A stretch of DNA of 64,000 bases, taken from the NCBI RefSeq assembly GCF_003254395.2, contig NC_037648.1:1-64000 (forward strand), given 5' to 3'. A program made the translations under genes and the position numbers. Shown piece by piece: positions 12,560 to 23,812 of the stretch (its first letter is position 1; every line of letters begins with the position of its first letter). Under the pieces are notes generated by a model. It ran no database searches. It saw only the letters and a list, made by a program, of their open reading frames with translations, and had not been told where the DNA came from. This stretch comes from Apis mellifera (Eukaryota > Arthropoda > Insecta > Hymenoptera > Apidae).

Positions 12560-13105
12560 TGCATGCATCAAATTATTTATTTTTTTCTTTGTTTATACAT
12601 TTGTATATACTTTGATTGATATTTGGTGAGTTTTCATTGTTTTATTTTTTTCTTTATGCATCATTTTACATTATTTAGATTATTATTTAATTATATTTCT
12701 ATTTGGACATTTACTGATGCATTTCATTTTTTTTCATTCATGTGTGTATTCATTTATTTCTACACATTTTTATTTAATTAATCTATGGATGTGTCAAATT
12801 ATTTCCTTGTTTCTTTGTTTATTTAATCATTTGTTCTTTTGTTTAACCAACAATTTATTTTTTCACATTTCTTATTTAATCATTTATGCATGCAACAAAT
12901 TATGTATTTTTTTTCTTTGTTTATTTATTTGCATATACTTTGATTGATATTTGGTGAGTTTTCTTTGTTTTATTTTTTTCTTTATGCATCATTTTACATT
13001 ATTTAGATTATTATTTAATTATAATATTTGATCATTTCCTGATGCATTTCATTTTTTTTCATTCATGGGTGTATTCATTTATTTCTACACATTTTTGTTT
13101 AATTA
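12560..13105 (-). repeat. About 330-bp direct repeats, right arm (about 1.5 copies)
   Basis: This is the mirror of the left-arm array but shorter. The TTGATATTTGGTGAGTTTTC core occurs only at about 12,614 and 12,943, against three times on the left. One 230-bp stretch (12,717 to 12,947) is identical to 11,043 to 11,273 of the left arm. The array therefore differs between arms by one unit. Confidence 0.85.
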
Positions 13106-14100
13106 ATTTATGTATGCATTATATTATTTGTTTATGTCTTTATTTATTTAGTTATTTATGTGTTAATATATATTAATATATAAATAAATTTAAGTATAAG
13201 AATTGTATTTATTATAGAATAATATTTTTTATAATTAATATGTCAATAATAATGTCAATTACTAAACATATGTAAATTACTAAACATACGAATGTATAAA
13301 GAGAAATGTATAAATAAATAATAAGGAACTAAATAAATAAAGAAATTAGTAAATTATTTCTTGCATGCATAAATGAACAAAAGAGAAATGTAAATCATTA
13401 GACTAATGGATGAATAAATAATTGAATAAATAATGTAAATCTGTGTATAAATAAACAAAGTAAGAAGTCTATAAATATTTTTAATTATAAGTGAATTTAT
13501 TATAGAAATTTATAAATAATTAAACAAAACTAGAAGTAAATAAATAAATAAATTGATTCATACATATAGTAAATAATAAATATATAAATATATAATATAT
13601 GTGAATATATAATTTGATATAAATAGAGAATGTGAATAATACAAAAAAGAATAATACTAAAAAGAAATTATTAAGCAAATAATTGAATTAATATTGAAAT
13701 AATTAAATAAATGGAAAAATATGTGAATAAATGATATACAAGAATAAATAAAATAATTAAATATTTATATATTTTATATAAATAGGATAGAAATAAATGA
13801 ACAAAAAATTTATTTATGAAAAATTTACTAGACAAATAAATAAATAAATATATAAATGATATTTGAATATATGAATATAAAAATGAAATAAATAAATAAT
13901 TTTGTATAAAAAAATCTATAAATAAATAATTAGTTAAAATATATCGATAATCGATAAATCGAAAGTCGATAAATAAATCAATAAATAAATAAATTAATAA
14001 GAAAATATAAATGTAAAAGTAAAATAAATAGTTAATAAATTAAAATTTATTAATATTAAATTAAATTAATAATTATTTTTAATATTGTTAATTAAAATAA
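13106..14100. other. AT-rich low-complexity DNA, right arm
   Basis: This is the reverse complement of 9,900 to 10,914, with AAATAAATAA-type strings and no recognisable gene. The ATCGATAATCGATAAATCGA cluster near 13,943 mirrors the left arm. It separates the central repeats from the outward-facing promoter at about 14,140. Confidence 0.7.
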
Positions 14101-14134
14101 TTAAAATATATTATGCAATACATAATTTTTCTCG

Positions 14135-14240
14135 ATTATCGATTTCGATTATCGAATTGGCTTACGATTTCAGCCAATCAGAGGGCATCTAATAATATTT
14201 TGGCGCGCGAATGTCAGTCTAGTGCGGGAAGTCATAGTGA
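14135..14240 (+). promoter_or_regulatory. Predicted outward-facing promoter, right arm
   Basis: Motifs come in a promoter-like order: repeated ATCGAT/TATCGA sites (about 14,132 to 14,154), a CCAAT box (14,174 to 14,178), an E2F-like TTTTGGCGCGCGAA (14,198 to 14,211), and an arthropod initiator TCAGT (14,214 to 14,218). The block is far richer in GC than its surroundings. A splice-donor-like GTAAGTG follows 90 bp downstream. Motif order is what I see; promoter function is inferred. Confidence 0.45.
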
Positions 14241-14303
14241 GTGGTTGTGTGATCGTCGCTCCAAGGATTCAAGGATTCAAGGATTCAAGGATTCTACTGT
14301 GTA
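14216..14303 (+). other. Candidate first exon ending at a GTAAGTG donor, right arm
   Basis: The segment lies between the predicted initiator and GTAAGTG at 14,304. It contains four tandem AAGGATTC-type repeats (about 14,260 to 14,293). A 63-codon open frame crosses it and is identical in the left arm. That frame starts upstream of the initiator, so I do not take it as protein coding. If real, this is more likely the 5' exon of a noncoding or weakly coding transcript. Confidence 0.3.
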
Positions 14304-14624
14304 GTAAGTGATTTTCTTCATATTTTATTATAAAATTTATAAATAACTATTATTTTCGTTTAGTTATTGATTTATTTATTAATAATAATGTATTAATTAA
14401 ATAATATTTTGAGTTTTTTTGTGTTTTTTCCGTTAATCGTTTTTGTCAAGATAACCGCCGCCATTTCGTGCTTCGTTGAATCGAGATTCGAATTCACTTG
14501 TTGCTTCATCTTAATATAAATTTTTTTTTTATAAATTTCTCTTACGAATTTAATTTTTACTTATAAAAATTATCATTTGATCATCAATAATTTCGAAAAA
14601 TGCTTTATAACATATACGTGTGAT
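14295..14624 (-). repeat. Inner flank of the satellite, about 370-bp ancestral unit (right)
   Basis: This mirrors 9372 to 9700. On the plus strand it begins with a 5' splice-site-like GTAAGTG (14,304 to 14,310), passes through AACCGCCGCCATTTCGTGC (about 14,452), and ends at TGTGATCGTCG just before the first 171-bp monomer. In the tandem monomers the corresponding GTAGTAAGTG has become GCAATAAGTG, so the splice-donor GT is lost. Confidence 0.7.
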
Positions 14625-16681
14625 CGTCGTATACTTCGATAAATTCTACTGCGCAATAAATGATTTTGTTCATATTTCGGTATAAAAGTTACAAATTTCT
14701 ATCATTTTCGTTTAGATAATAATTATTTATTACTAATATTGTCGAAATTAATTAACATTTCGGGTTTTTTTCTATTTTTTTCGGTTAATCGTTTTCGTCG
14801 TATACTTCGATAAATTCTACTGCGCAATAAGTGATTTTGTTCATATGTCGGTATAAAAGTTACAAATTTCTATCATTTTCGTTTAGATAATAATTATTTA
14901 TTACTAATATTGTCAAAATTAATTAACATTTCGGGTTTTTTTTCTATTTTTTTCGGTTAATCGTTTTCGTCGTATACTTCGATAAATTCTACTGCGCAAT
15001 AAGTGATTTTGTTCATATTTCGGTATAAAAGTTACAAATTTCTATCATTTTCGTTTAGATAATAATTATTTATTACTAATATTGTCGAAATTAATTAACA
15101 TTTCGGGTTTTTTTCTATTTTTTTCGGTTAATCGTTTTCGTCGTATACTTCGATAAATTCTACTGCGCAATAAGTGATTTTGTTCATATGTCGGTATAAA
15201 AGTTACAAATTTCTATCATTTTCGTTTAGATAATAATTATTTATTACTAATATTGTCAAAATTAATTAACATTTCGGGTTTTTTTTCTATTTTTTTCGGT
15301 TAATCGTTTTCGTCGTATACTTCGATAAATTCTACTGCGCAATAAGTGATTTTGTTCATATTTCGGTATAAAAGTTACAAATTTCTATCATTTTCGTTTA
15401 GATAATAATTATTTATTACTAATATTGTCGAAATTAATTAACATTTCGGGTTTTTTTCTATTTTTTTCGGTTAATCGTTTTCGTCGTATACTTCGATAAA
15501 TTCTACTGCGCAATAAGTGATTTTGTTCATATGTCGGTATAAAAGTTACAAATTTCTATCATTTTCGTTTAGATAATAATTATTTATTACTAATATTGTC
15601 GAAATTAATTAACATTTCGGTTTTTTTTCTATTTTTTTCGGTTAATCGTTTTCGTCGTATACTTCGATAAATTCTACTGCGCAATAAGTGATTTTGTTCA
15701 TATTTCGGTATAAAAGTTACAAATTTCTATCATTTTCGTTTAGATAATAATTATTTATTACTAATATTGTCGAAATTAATTAACATTTCGGTTTTTTTCT
15801 ATTTTTTTCGGTTAATCGTTTTCGTCGTATACTTCGATAAATTCTACTGCGCAATAAGTGATTTTGTTCATATTTCGGTATAAAAGTTACAAATTTCTAT
15901 CATTTTCGTTTAGATAATAATTATTTATTACTAATATTGTCGAAATTAATTAACATTTCGGTTTTTTTTCTATTTTTTTCGGTTAATCGTTTTCGTCGTA
16001 TACTTCGATAAATTCTACTGCGCAATAAGTGATTTTGTTCATATTTCGGTATAAAAGTTACAAATTTCTATCATTTTCGTTTAGATAATAATTATTTATT
16101 ACTAATATTGTCGAAATTAATTAACATTTCGGTTTTTTTTCTATTTTTTTCGGTTAATCGTTTTCGTCGTATACTTCGATAAATTCTACTGCGCAATAAG
16201 TGATTTTGTTCATATTCGGTATAAAAGTTACAAATTTCTATCATTTTCGTTTAGATAATAATTATTTATTACTAATATTGTCGAAATTAATTAACATTTC
16301 GGTTTTTTTTCTATTTTTTTCGGTTAATCGTTTTCGTCGTATACTTCGATAAATTCTACTGCGCAATAAGTGATTTTGTTCATATTTCGGTATAAAAGTT
16401 ACAAATTTCTATCATTTTCGTTTAGATAATAATTATTTATTACTAATATTGTCGAAATTAATTAACATTTCGGTTTTTTTTCTATTTTTTTCGGTTAATC
16501 GTTTTCGTCGTATACTTCGATAAATTCTACTGCGCAATAAGTGATTTTGTTCATATTTCGGTATAAAAGTTACAAATTTCTATCATTTTCGTTTAGATAA
16601 TAATTATTTATTACTAATATTGTCGAAATTAATTAACATTTCGGTTTTTTTTCTATTTTTTTTCGGTTAATCGTTTTCGTC
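14625..16681 (-). repeat. 171-bp satellite array, 12 monomers, right arm
   Basis: The array again has 12 monomers, read on the plus strand as units containing GTATACTTCGATAAATTCTA. From the inner end the order is A',B,A',B,A', one hybrid, then six type A. The left arm, read the same way, is A',B,A',B,A',B,A', hybrid, then four type A. Total copy number is the same, but the left arm has one more A'/B dimer and two fewer A monomers. The innermost unit in both arms shares the variant AATAAATG in place of AATAAGTG. Confidence 0.95.
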
Positions 16682-16840
16682 AAGATAGATAACCGCCGCC
16701 ATTTCGTGTTTCGTTGATTCGAATTCGAATTCACTTGTTCCTTCTTAATATAGGTTTTTTTTATAATTTTTTTTTATGAATTTGATTTTTATTTATAAAA
16801 ATTATCGTTTGATTTTCGAGATAATTTCGAAAAATGATTT
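16682..16840 (-). repeat. Outer flank of the satellite, copy of an ancestral unit (right)
   Basis: This mirrors 7170 to 7321. It carries AACCGCCGCCATTTCGTGT, GAATTCGAATTCACTTGTTCC and a TCGAGATAATTTCGAAAAAT block. It is the outer copy of the unit found at about 14,450 to 14,600. A (TA)n tract follows near 16,840. Confidence 0.7.
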
Positions 16841-17004
16841 ATATATATATATATATATTAATTATTACATTTAGCATTGTAATAATTTATAATAAATTAT
16901 TAAATGCATAAATTAATAATAATAATTTCACAATTGAGAAATTATTAATCGCTATATTCGAAAACTCGATTTTGAAACTATCGGCCATGTTTCCGTAAAT
17001 TTTC

Positions 17005-17050
17005 GCGTCCTATAAATACAAAGCAGATCGCGACGGAACGATCACTTCTT
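17005..17050 (+). promoter_or_regulatory. TATA-type core promoter candidate, right arm
   Basis: TATAAATA at 17,011 to 17,018 lies 33 bp upstream of an initiator-like ATCACTT whose A is at 17,044. GGCCATG and CGCGTCC precede it. Within this AT-rich arm the block stands out by its mixed composition. It faces outward, like the CCAAT promoter at 14.2 kb. TATAAA-like strings arise easily in AT-rich DNA, so confidence is limited. Confidence 0.35.
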
Positions 17051-17443
17051 ATCGAACTTAATTAAGGAGTAGATCGATATTATAACATTTTAATTAAATT
17101 ATTTAACATAATAAATAATTTTTAATATTATAAAATTTATTTTAAATTAATATTTATAATATTGCTATCATGTATAATATATTATTTATTCATTTTATTT
17201 TTTAATTTATTTTTTATATTTTGCTTTAATTATTTAATCATTTATATATTATTTTTTTTAAATATTTATTTTTTAATTTATTTTTTCATTTATTCTTTCA
17301 ATTATTTATCTATTCACATATTTTTTTATTTATTTATTTTTTTATTTTTCTTATATTTATTTCTTAATTTTATTATAATATAGTATAAATAAATAAATTT
17401 TAATATCTGAGTCTCGACGTAGTTGGTGAGACCTGGTAATTGG

Positions 17444-17576
17444 CATCAGTTTCCTTTTTATATTATTTGATTATAAATATATTAGATATAAAAGATTATA
17501 TTATTAAAATTATATTTGAAATTATATTAGAAGTTTTTTATTATAAAGATTTTATGTTAGTTTTTGGAAACTGATG
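17444..17576 (+). mobile_element. 133-bp element with 11-bp terminal inverted repeats, right arm
   Basis: CATCAGTTTCC (17,444 to 17,454) and GGAAACTGATG (17,566 to 17,576) are perfect inverted repeats around about 110 bp of A/T-only sequence. The size and structure resemble a miniature inverted-repeat transposable element. No clear target-site duplication is visible. GTAAGC follows directly and could also be read as a splice donor. Confidence 0.35.
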
Positions 17577-18013
17577 GTAAGCTAAGAACTATACTAATTT
17601 CTTTTTTCTATGTTTCAGATTTTTTTTTAATTCAATTATATATTTTTTTTTCTTTTTTTATATGTATATATTACATTGTATTATACTTAATTTAATTATA
17701 GCATTTTGATTAATTTACAAATAATTTCGAATATTTATAATTCGCAATATATCATAATTTTAATTAAAATTTATAATCTAAATTTTGATAACGAACAATC
17801 GTAATGTAACTTTTCTAAATTAATAGTTTAAATTTATAGAATTCATAAATATTTTGAAATATTAGATATAATTGTAAGAAGTAATATTTTATATAGCAAT
17901 ATTTTCTTAAACAAATGCTTCATAAAAAAAAAAAGAAGGGAAAATATCAGAAATATTTTACTTCTTTTTCTAATCCATCCCTCTCTAATGATAAGTTATT
18001 TTTGTGATCGCGA

Positions 18014-18267
18014 TCAATAGAATCAGTGTTTTGTTTCGTAAAAGTTTTTTTAAATCCTTTAATGGATAACGCGAAATTAGAATCAATGTTTGTTTCGTAA
18101 AAGTTTTTTTGAATCCTTTGATGGATAACGCGAAATTAGAATCATTGTTTGCTTCGTAATAGTTTTCATTAAATTCTTTAATGAATAACGCGAAATTAGA
18201 ATCAGTGTTTGCTTCGTAATAGTTTTCTTAAATCCTTTAATGGATAACGCGAAATTAGAGTCAGTGC
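18014..18267 (-). repeat. 58 to 60-bp minisatellite, about four copies, right arm
   Basis: This mirrors 5753 to 6000 with the same unit order. It is followed at 18,308/18,309 by GAAGAG|GTAAAT, a splice-donor-like junction on the plus strand. Confidence 0.85.
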
Positions 18268-18552
18268 TTCTCTCAAGAAAATAAGGCGATCATCCATCAC
18301 GCGAAGAGGTAAATATCTTATTTTATTTAAAATAAAAATTTCTTATTCTTTATTGCGATATAGAATCATTAGATTTTTAATTTTTATTATTATTAAAATT
18401 TATTAACATTTCAATCTTTATTGCTATTACATTATAATGTAATAGAATTTCCTTTTTTTTTTTTTTTTAATTTATTTTAATTTAATTTAATTTTTTTAAA
18501 TTATCTCAATTATTTATATTTTAAATATAATTATATTTCGTTTTTTTGTTAG

Positions 18553-18618
18553 ATGTTCCACATCCTTCTACACGATGATGACTTCCTAGTGTGCCATAAA
18601 AATTCTTCGCATCTAATG
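18553..18618 (+). other. 66-nt exon-like segment, right arm
   Basis: A T-rich tract ending in TTAG directly precedes ATG at 18,553, and GTGAGT follows at 18,619. The 66 nt between form exactly 22 open codons (start MFHILLHDDDFLVCH), so the segment is phase-symmetric. Its mixed composition contrasts with the A/T flanks. I do not recognise the peptide. An upstream donor candidate lies at 18,309 and downstream acceptor-like sites lie near 18,787 and 19,253. It could be a small coding exon, a noncoding exon, or chance. Confidence 0.35.
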
Positions 18619-19744
18619 GTGAGTCGCATGCTTTTTAATTCCTCTGGTCCACTCAATCATGTCGTAGGATGAAAGGTCCAAATCGACACGAGTGACTAGT
18701 TGTATACGTAGATTTTTGCACGAGCATAATGACCACGGGTATTTTATTATACTCGTGAGTAGTAACATTTTGTGTTTTATTTATTAGTTTAGGCTAGGTC
18801 TTCTTGCACATCGCGTTTTTGAATATTAAAAACAATAATATTAAAAACAAAAATGTTTTTATTTTTCATTTCATTCACGTAATAATAAATTTTTAGTAAG
18901 TTTCAAATCAAAATTTTCAATTTTAAGATGAAATATAAAATTTCTATTTGATTTTCTCTTGTTAACGAAAATATATTAAATTATATGTGCAAAAAGACAT
19001 TTCGCGACAGATAGATTTCGGAATCAAAGCAGCAATACGTTTTGAATATTGCTTTCGTTTTAAATATGTTTTGATGAAGAAATCGTCTGAGGTTATTTTT
19101 ATTATTAAATTTCTTTTTCAAATTTTCTTTGCCTAATAAATATTATAATTAATATTTTATTAAATTAGAAAAATAAAGTTTGAAATAATTCAAATAAATT
19201 AAAGAATATTAGCCCGTTAGAACAAAATATTATACTAATATATCTTTTTTTAGCTCAGGATTTTCAGGTTTAACCCTTTCCATATCCATTGCCAGGATCT
19301 CGCTCACGTGCTCAGATGCTACTTGGATGAGAGAAAGGCGATGGGTATGACGACTAGGTGATAAGTTAATACAAATTTTTCAGCGACTGACGATGAATTA
19401 GTGATCGTGCACGACGTATTTTCCACATTTTGTGTATGTGGTTAGGCTGTGGAATTGCGTCGGTTACGATTATCGTTTCATTCATTATTATTAATTTTCA
19501 CAACAATTTATTATCGTATTTATTATTACATCTTCTATGAAATTATGTTATATATATCTCTATGAAATTAATTGCAAATTATAATAATATTGTTTATCAA
19601 ATTTTCTACTATCTAATCCATTAATATCATCTTTTCTTCAAGTTACACGTATTCTTTCGATCATAAATAGAATTACAAGTACGATTAAAATATTTTTATC
19701 GCGTTTTACGCAATGATCACTAGCCATCTTCAGTCGATTTCAGG

Positions 19745-20560
19745 GAAATGGTACGTAGTAAAGTTAGAGTGTGCGAGGTGTGTGCCAAGCTCGGGTGTCG
19801 GAGGCGTCCCGGGACGTTTTCCCTAGTGTAGGCTTTTGCGCCCGAGTATTATGCGTGAAAATCGTAGAATGAATGTGTTGGTATGCCTGTTTTGCCATAT
19901 TTTTAAATATAGGGTTAGGTAGGATAGGTAGTTTACTTCTGGTGTGTCTGTCTGTTAATTGTAAGTAGGTAGGGCCGGGCAAGTTGTCACAGTCTCTGGT
20001 CGGGTAGGCGCGTTTTCGCGTGACAACTTGTTTCAGGAAATATAATTTGAAAAATCGAGGATGAAGCTGGAATATACGAATGGAGCATGCCATTCATATT
20101 TGGCTTTATTCATCGATTTTTCGAATTTCCGCGGTCGCGGTCGCGAGGTAAATTCGAAACGAACGTTACGCTCGAGATTCTGCACGTATACAATCAACAA
20201 TTGATATTTGGTTGTCTATGTGCACTTAACTTCCGCGATTTAGCTTTTTCTTCTTTTTTTTTTTTTTTTCTTCGATTTACGATTAGTGAATCTCGAGCCT
20301 AGATTTAAGTTTCAGCGGGCATTGCGCCCGAAGGAGGAAGACCGAAGAGGCCCCGACAAACTGTCGCGAAGAGGGCTGCAACGAATGGCTTCTCATCTTT
20401 TGGATCTATTTTGAGTTCAAAGGATGAGAAATCATTGTTACTATTTTGTCATTGTGCTCGTTTTAGTATATGTAGCAATTGTTGTCGTGTTGTCTGGCCA
20501 ATTTGCATGCCGGCTCATCATTCAGATCCAGTCATCATGGGCATCGCGATTTTTTATTAG
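19745..20560. other. GC-richer block with splice-like signals, right arm
   Basis: On the plus strand the block shows TTGTTTCAG|G (about 20,036), GCGAG|GTAAATTCG (about 20,150) and AAGTTTCAG|CGGGC (about 20,313). This acceptor, donor, acceptor order would fit a small exon and an intron of about 165 bp with a long T tract. It mirrors 3510 to 4300. It is a candidate transcribed region without coding constraint. Confidence 0.4.
19980..20030. repeat. 11-bp inverted repeat with a CGCGTTTTCGCG core, right arm
   Basis: CAAGTTGTCAC (19,980 to 19,990) is perfectly inverted as GTGACAACTTG (20,020 to 20,030). The intervening 29 bp include a second small hairpin, CGCGTTTTCGCG. In the left arm (4013 to 4062) one stem has lost a T (CAAGTGTCAC), so the symmetry is broken there. 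Confidence 0.6.
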
Positions 20561-21233
20561 TGTTGCGATTATATAATAACGGGTGGAATTAAAGTTGCGT
20601 ATTAAATTTCGCGTTTGCATTAATGTTGCGTTAAATGAGAATCGCGTTTGCATTAGTATTGCGTTAAATAAAAATCGCGTTTGTATTAGTATTGCGAATT
20701 ATAATATATCGTGATTTTTTTTTATTATAAATTGTTACAGTTATAAAATAGTATTATAGTTTATATTACTGGTTATTAATTTCTCTATTTTTAATAATAG
20801 CTTTCTAATTGTAGAAATATAATGATTTTTATTGAATTTGTTTCCAAAAGCAGCGTAACGTTTATAAATAATCGCGTTTTTTCAAATAGTGTTACGAATA
20901 TTAAATGCCCAAATTTCCACTAAAATTGTGGAAATGCTTATATTCCTGTTCCTGAATCACCTTAAGTGGCTAAAAATGCTACAGGAGTGACGAACGACAG
21001 CAGTCATTAAGGAGACTGCACTGAATTTTTCGTTAGTAATATTGCGTTATTTAAATTCGAGTGCATAGAGTAGTGTTGCGTAAATAATTGGTTTTCACGA
21101 ATATTTCATCTTTTTTTCTTTTCTTTTTTTTTTTTTTTTCCTTAATGTAAATTAAATAGTATTGCATATTAAATATATTAAAGCACTCATCGCGTTTGAT
21201 TTCTAAAAAAAATATTAGTTTATTAGTGTTGCG
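20557..21233 (+). repeat. Interspersed ATTAGTGTTGCG motif, eight copies, right arm
   Basis: Copies lie at about 20,557, 20,619, 20,652, 20,685, 20,887, 21,032, 21,069 and 21,222, with one or two changes each. At least five are preceded by ATCGCGTTT or TTCGCGTTT at a short distance. The result is a composite two-part motif. It could be a protein-binding cluster or decayed short repeats. Confidence 0.7.
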
Positions 21234-21907
21234 ATATAAAATGAATATTCCACTCACGGTTTTTTGCTCGGGTTCATATCGAATGGAAAATATTTTTATT
21301 TTAGTAGCCACTCTGGCTACTAGATTCTTTTCTTTTTCAGCACCCCTACGTTTATTGCAGAAAATATTACCAATATATATATTTGTTTTTATTCCGCTGG
21401 TAAGGAATTTTTTTAAAATTTAAATTCTTTTTACTAAATTTTTCATAATCAATAATGGTGAATGTTCATTATAAAATGTTCATTATATTATTCCATATCC
21501 ATATCATAATATTTCAATTGCTGTTCTTCTTTTGTTTTTTGTTTAACTATTAATCTTCTAAATAAGTTTGTTTCAGGTACATAAACTTTAAAAAGTACCA
21601 ATTATTTCAAGAAAATGTGATATTTCAATCTGTCGCCAATTAATAATTATATCTTATGGAATTTTATTAATTATTTCTTTGAAGGACTATCTATCATTTA
21701 AAAAAGATGCATTCTTCATATAATACGCTAATTAACAATTATATCTGGAATTTTATTAATCATTTGTTTAGTTTGATTTATTTCAGGGATTATCATTTAA
21801 AGAAGATGCATCCTTCATATAAAACCTTTTTCCCTTTCCTTAATGATATCGATATCTTTCTGTAGGAGGGGTCCTTAAATAAATTTTAAAATTTTATATA
21901 AGTAGAT

Positions 21908-21958
21908 AGATAACTCATAGGTACCTTGAGCATTGAGAATGGTACCTATGAGTTATCT
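21908..21958. repeat. Perfect 18-bp-stem hairpin, right arm
   Basis: This is the mirror of 2108 to 2158 with both 18-nt stems intact. Because the hairpin is itself an inverted repeat inside an inverted repeat, four copies of the 18-mer occur in the window. Confidence 0.85.
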
Positions 21959-23715
21959 CTCTATTTATATAGTTTAGATTCTATATCTAGATAGGAATAT
22001 CACATTATTGAAAAATAAATTATATATAAGATCACAAAAGATTAATAAAAATTTTAACAAATATAATTTTAATAAATATATTCTACAATAACTTTTATAT
22101 ATTATATATTATTTTATATATTATAAAATAATATATAATTAATAATATAAGATTATTTTATATAATAGAAAATAAAATATATAAAAAATTATTATGGTTA
22201 CTATCTTATAAATTTTTTAATCTAATCTTTTGTATCCGAGAATAATAATGGAATGAGTGTGGAATGAATATGGAATGGGTATGTAATCAATGAGAGATAC
22301 TTGTATTTTTCTATAATTCCTTCGATTTTATTGAAATTTTTTTGTAAATAGATACACCTATCTGCAAATAAATTTTTGTATTTTTGTATGGAAAAATATT
22401 TGTATTAACTTATGTTAATAATTATCTTTAAGAACTATGGTTACATTTAAAATTAACATATTTCTATGGATATTTAATTAATCAAAGATTTGTGAAATTT
22501 TTTTATATGAAATTTGTAAAATATAAGTAGTTGGCTTATAGAAAATTGTTGCTTTAGAAAACTGCTTAAATTGCTTAAACTGCTTAAGAATTTGTAACTG
22601 CATGCATAATCAATTGGCAATGGTAGTAGTATTGGTATTAATAATAGTGGTGGTCAACAAAATAAATATAACTCTGTGTGAAATATATATTTAATTTTGT
22701 TTCCTTTTTCATTTAGAACTTCGTAATTATCGATATTTTCATGGCAATGAATATATAAAATATTGATATTTATATCTCATGTAGAGTTATATTTTACATT
22801 AGATTAAGATAACATTTCAATTTTAATTTTAAGTTTAGTTTATCGCGTCGATTTTTCTTAAAATTCCTTTCGCTGTTCGTTTTGCGTAACGATCAAGGAT
22901 TGAACGTTTTGCAAATCTACATCGAAAGAAAACTTTATCATTGATTTGAAATAAATTTTTACGCAAAAGGAGGGTGGATGGGACGTCGTGGTTAGGGTTT
23001 CCGATTCGCAGCAACCTCCACGCCGGTGAGATCTGGGAAATCATTATTATTTACTATACAATTCACAATTATATCGTACGATACAATTATAAATTTTATA
23101 GCGAATAATATGAGCTAATAGCTGCGAACGCGAATATATTTTTCATATGTAGAAAGTTTAGAAAGTTAAGAAATTAAAATTATTCATTAAGTAGATTTCT
23201 TAGCCCCGTACTTTTTACGCGGTTTATTTTTATTCATTATAGCATACTTGATGGAATTAAAATCTCACTCCGATCTTTTTTGCTATTTCAAAATATGCAA
23301 TACGAAATTCCGTAAGGTATCCCGTAAGATATTTTATTCTCTGATGCTTCGTTCAATGAATGGAGGTTAAAGTATATAAAAGAATCGATCGCTAATGCCC
23401 TCTCTTGGCAAATAGAAATTAGACAAATATTTTTGATCACTTGCAAGATAATAGTTAATTTTTAGCCTACTTTATCTTATTTCTGAATTAGTATTTGCGA
23501 TCAATAAATGCATCTCGTATTTATTCCATACTTTATCTGTTAAGGAATTAATTATTATTTGCCATCTTTCGAATGTCAAGGAAGTTTTCGAAGATTAAAG
23601 ATAATAAAGTAGATTAAGAAGTGAGAATCTGCTTTATCTTTTGAATGAAGAATTCATTTTTCTTGGAAATGTTGGCGCTCACGCTCAATTCTTTGCTAGT
23701 TTATCGTTTTCGGAG

Positions 23716-23812
23716 AGATGGCGACACTGGTCGGTTTTAGCTCTTCTCCATCCTTGTCGCAATACTTGTTCTTCTTGTTTATAGGTATTTCATTGTTGAT
23801 GCGGAGATGGCG
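23716..23812 (+). promoter_or_regulatory. Pair of AGATGGCG motifs, right arm
   Basis: AGATGGCGAC at 23,716 and AGATGGCG at 23,805 mirror the left-arm pair. They lie a few hundred bases inside the end of the visible palindrome. Further copies lie outside it at 26,086 and 26,192. Confidence 0.3.

Noticed and set aside
7322..16681. Identification of the satellite as the known honey bee AluI (176-bp) or AvaI family
   Set aside because: The 171-bp unit contains no AGCT site and the length does not match either family.
16950..17400. Phe/Ile/Leu-rich frames as membrane proteins
   Set aside because: These are translations of T-rich low-complexity DNA, and the two arms differ by frame-changing indels.
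19900..19950. Telomeric TTAGG repeat
   Set aside because: Only a single GGGTTAGGTAGG string occurs, with no tandem array.
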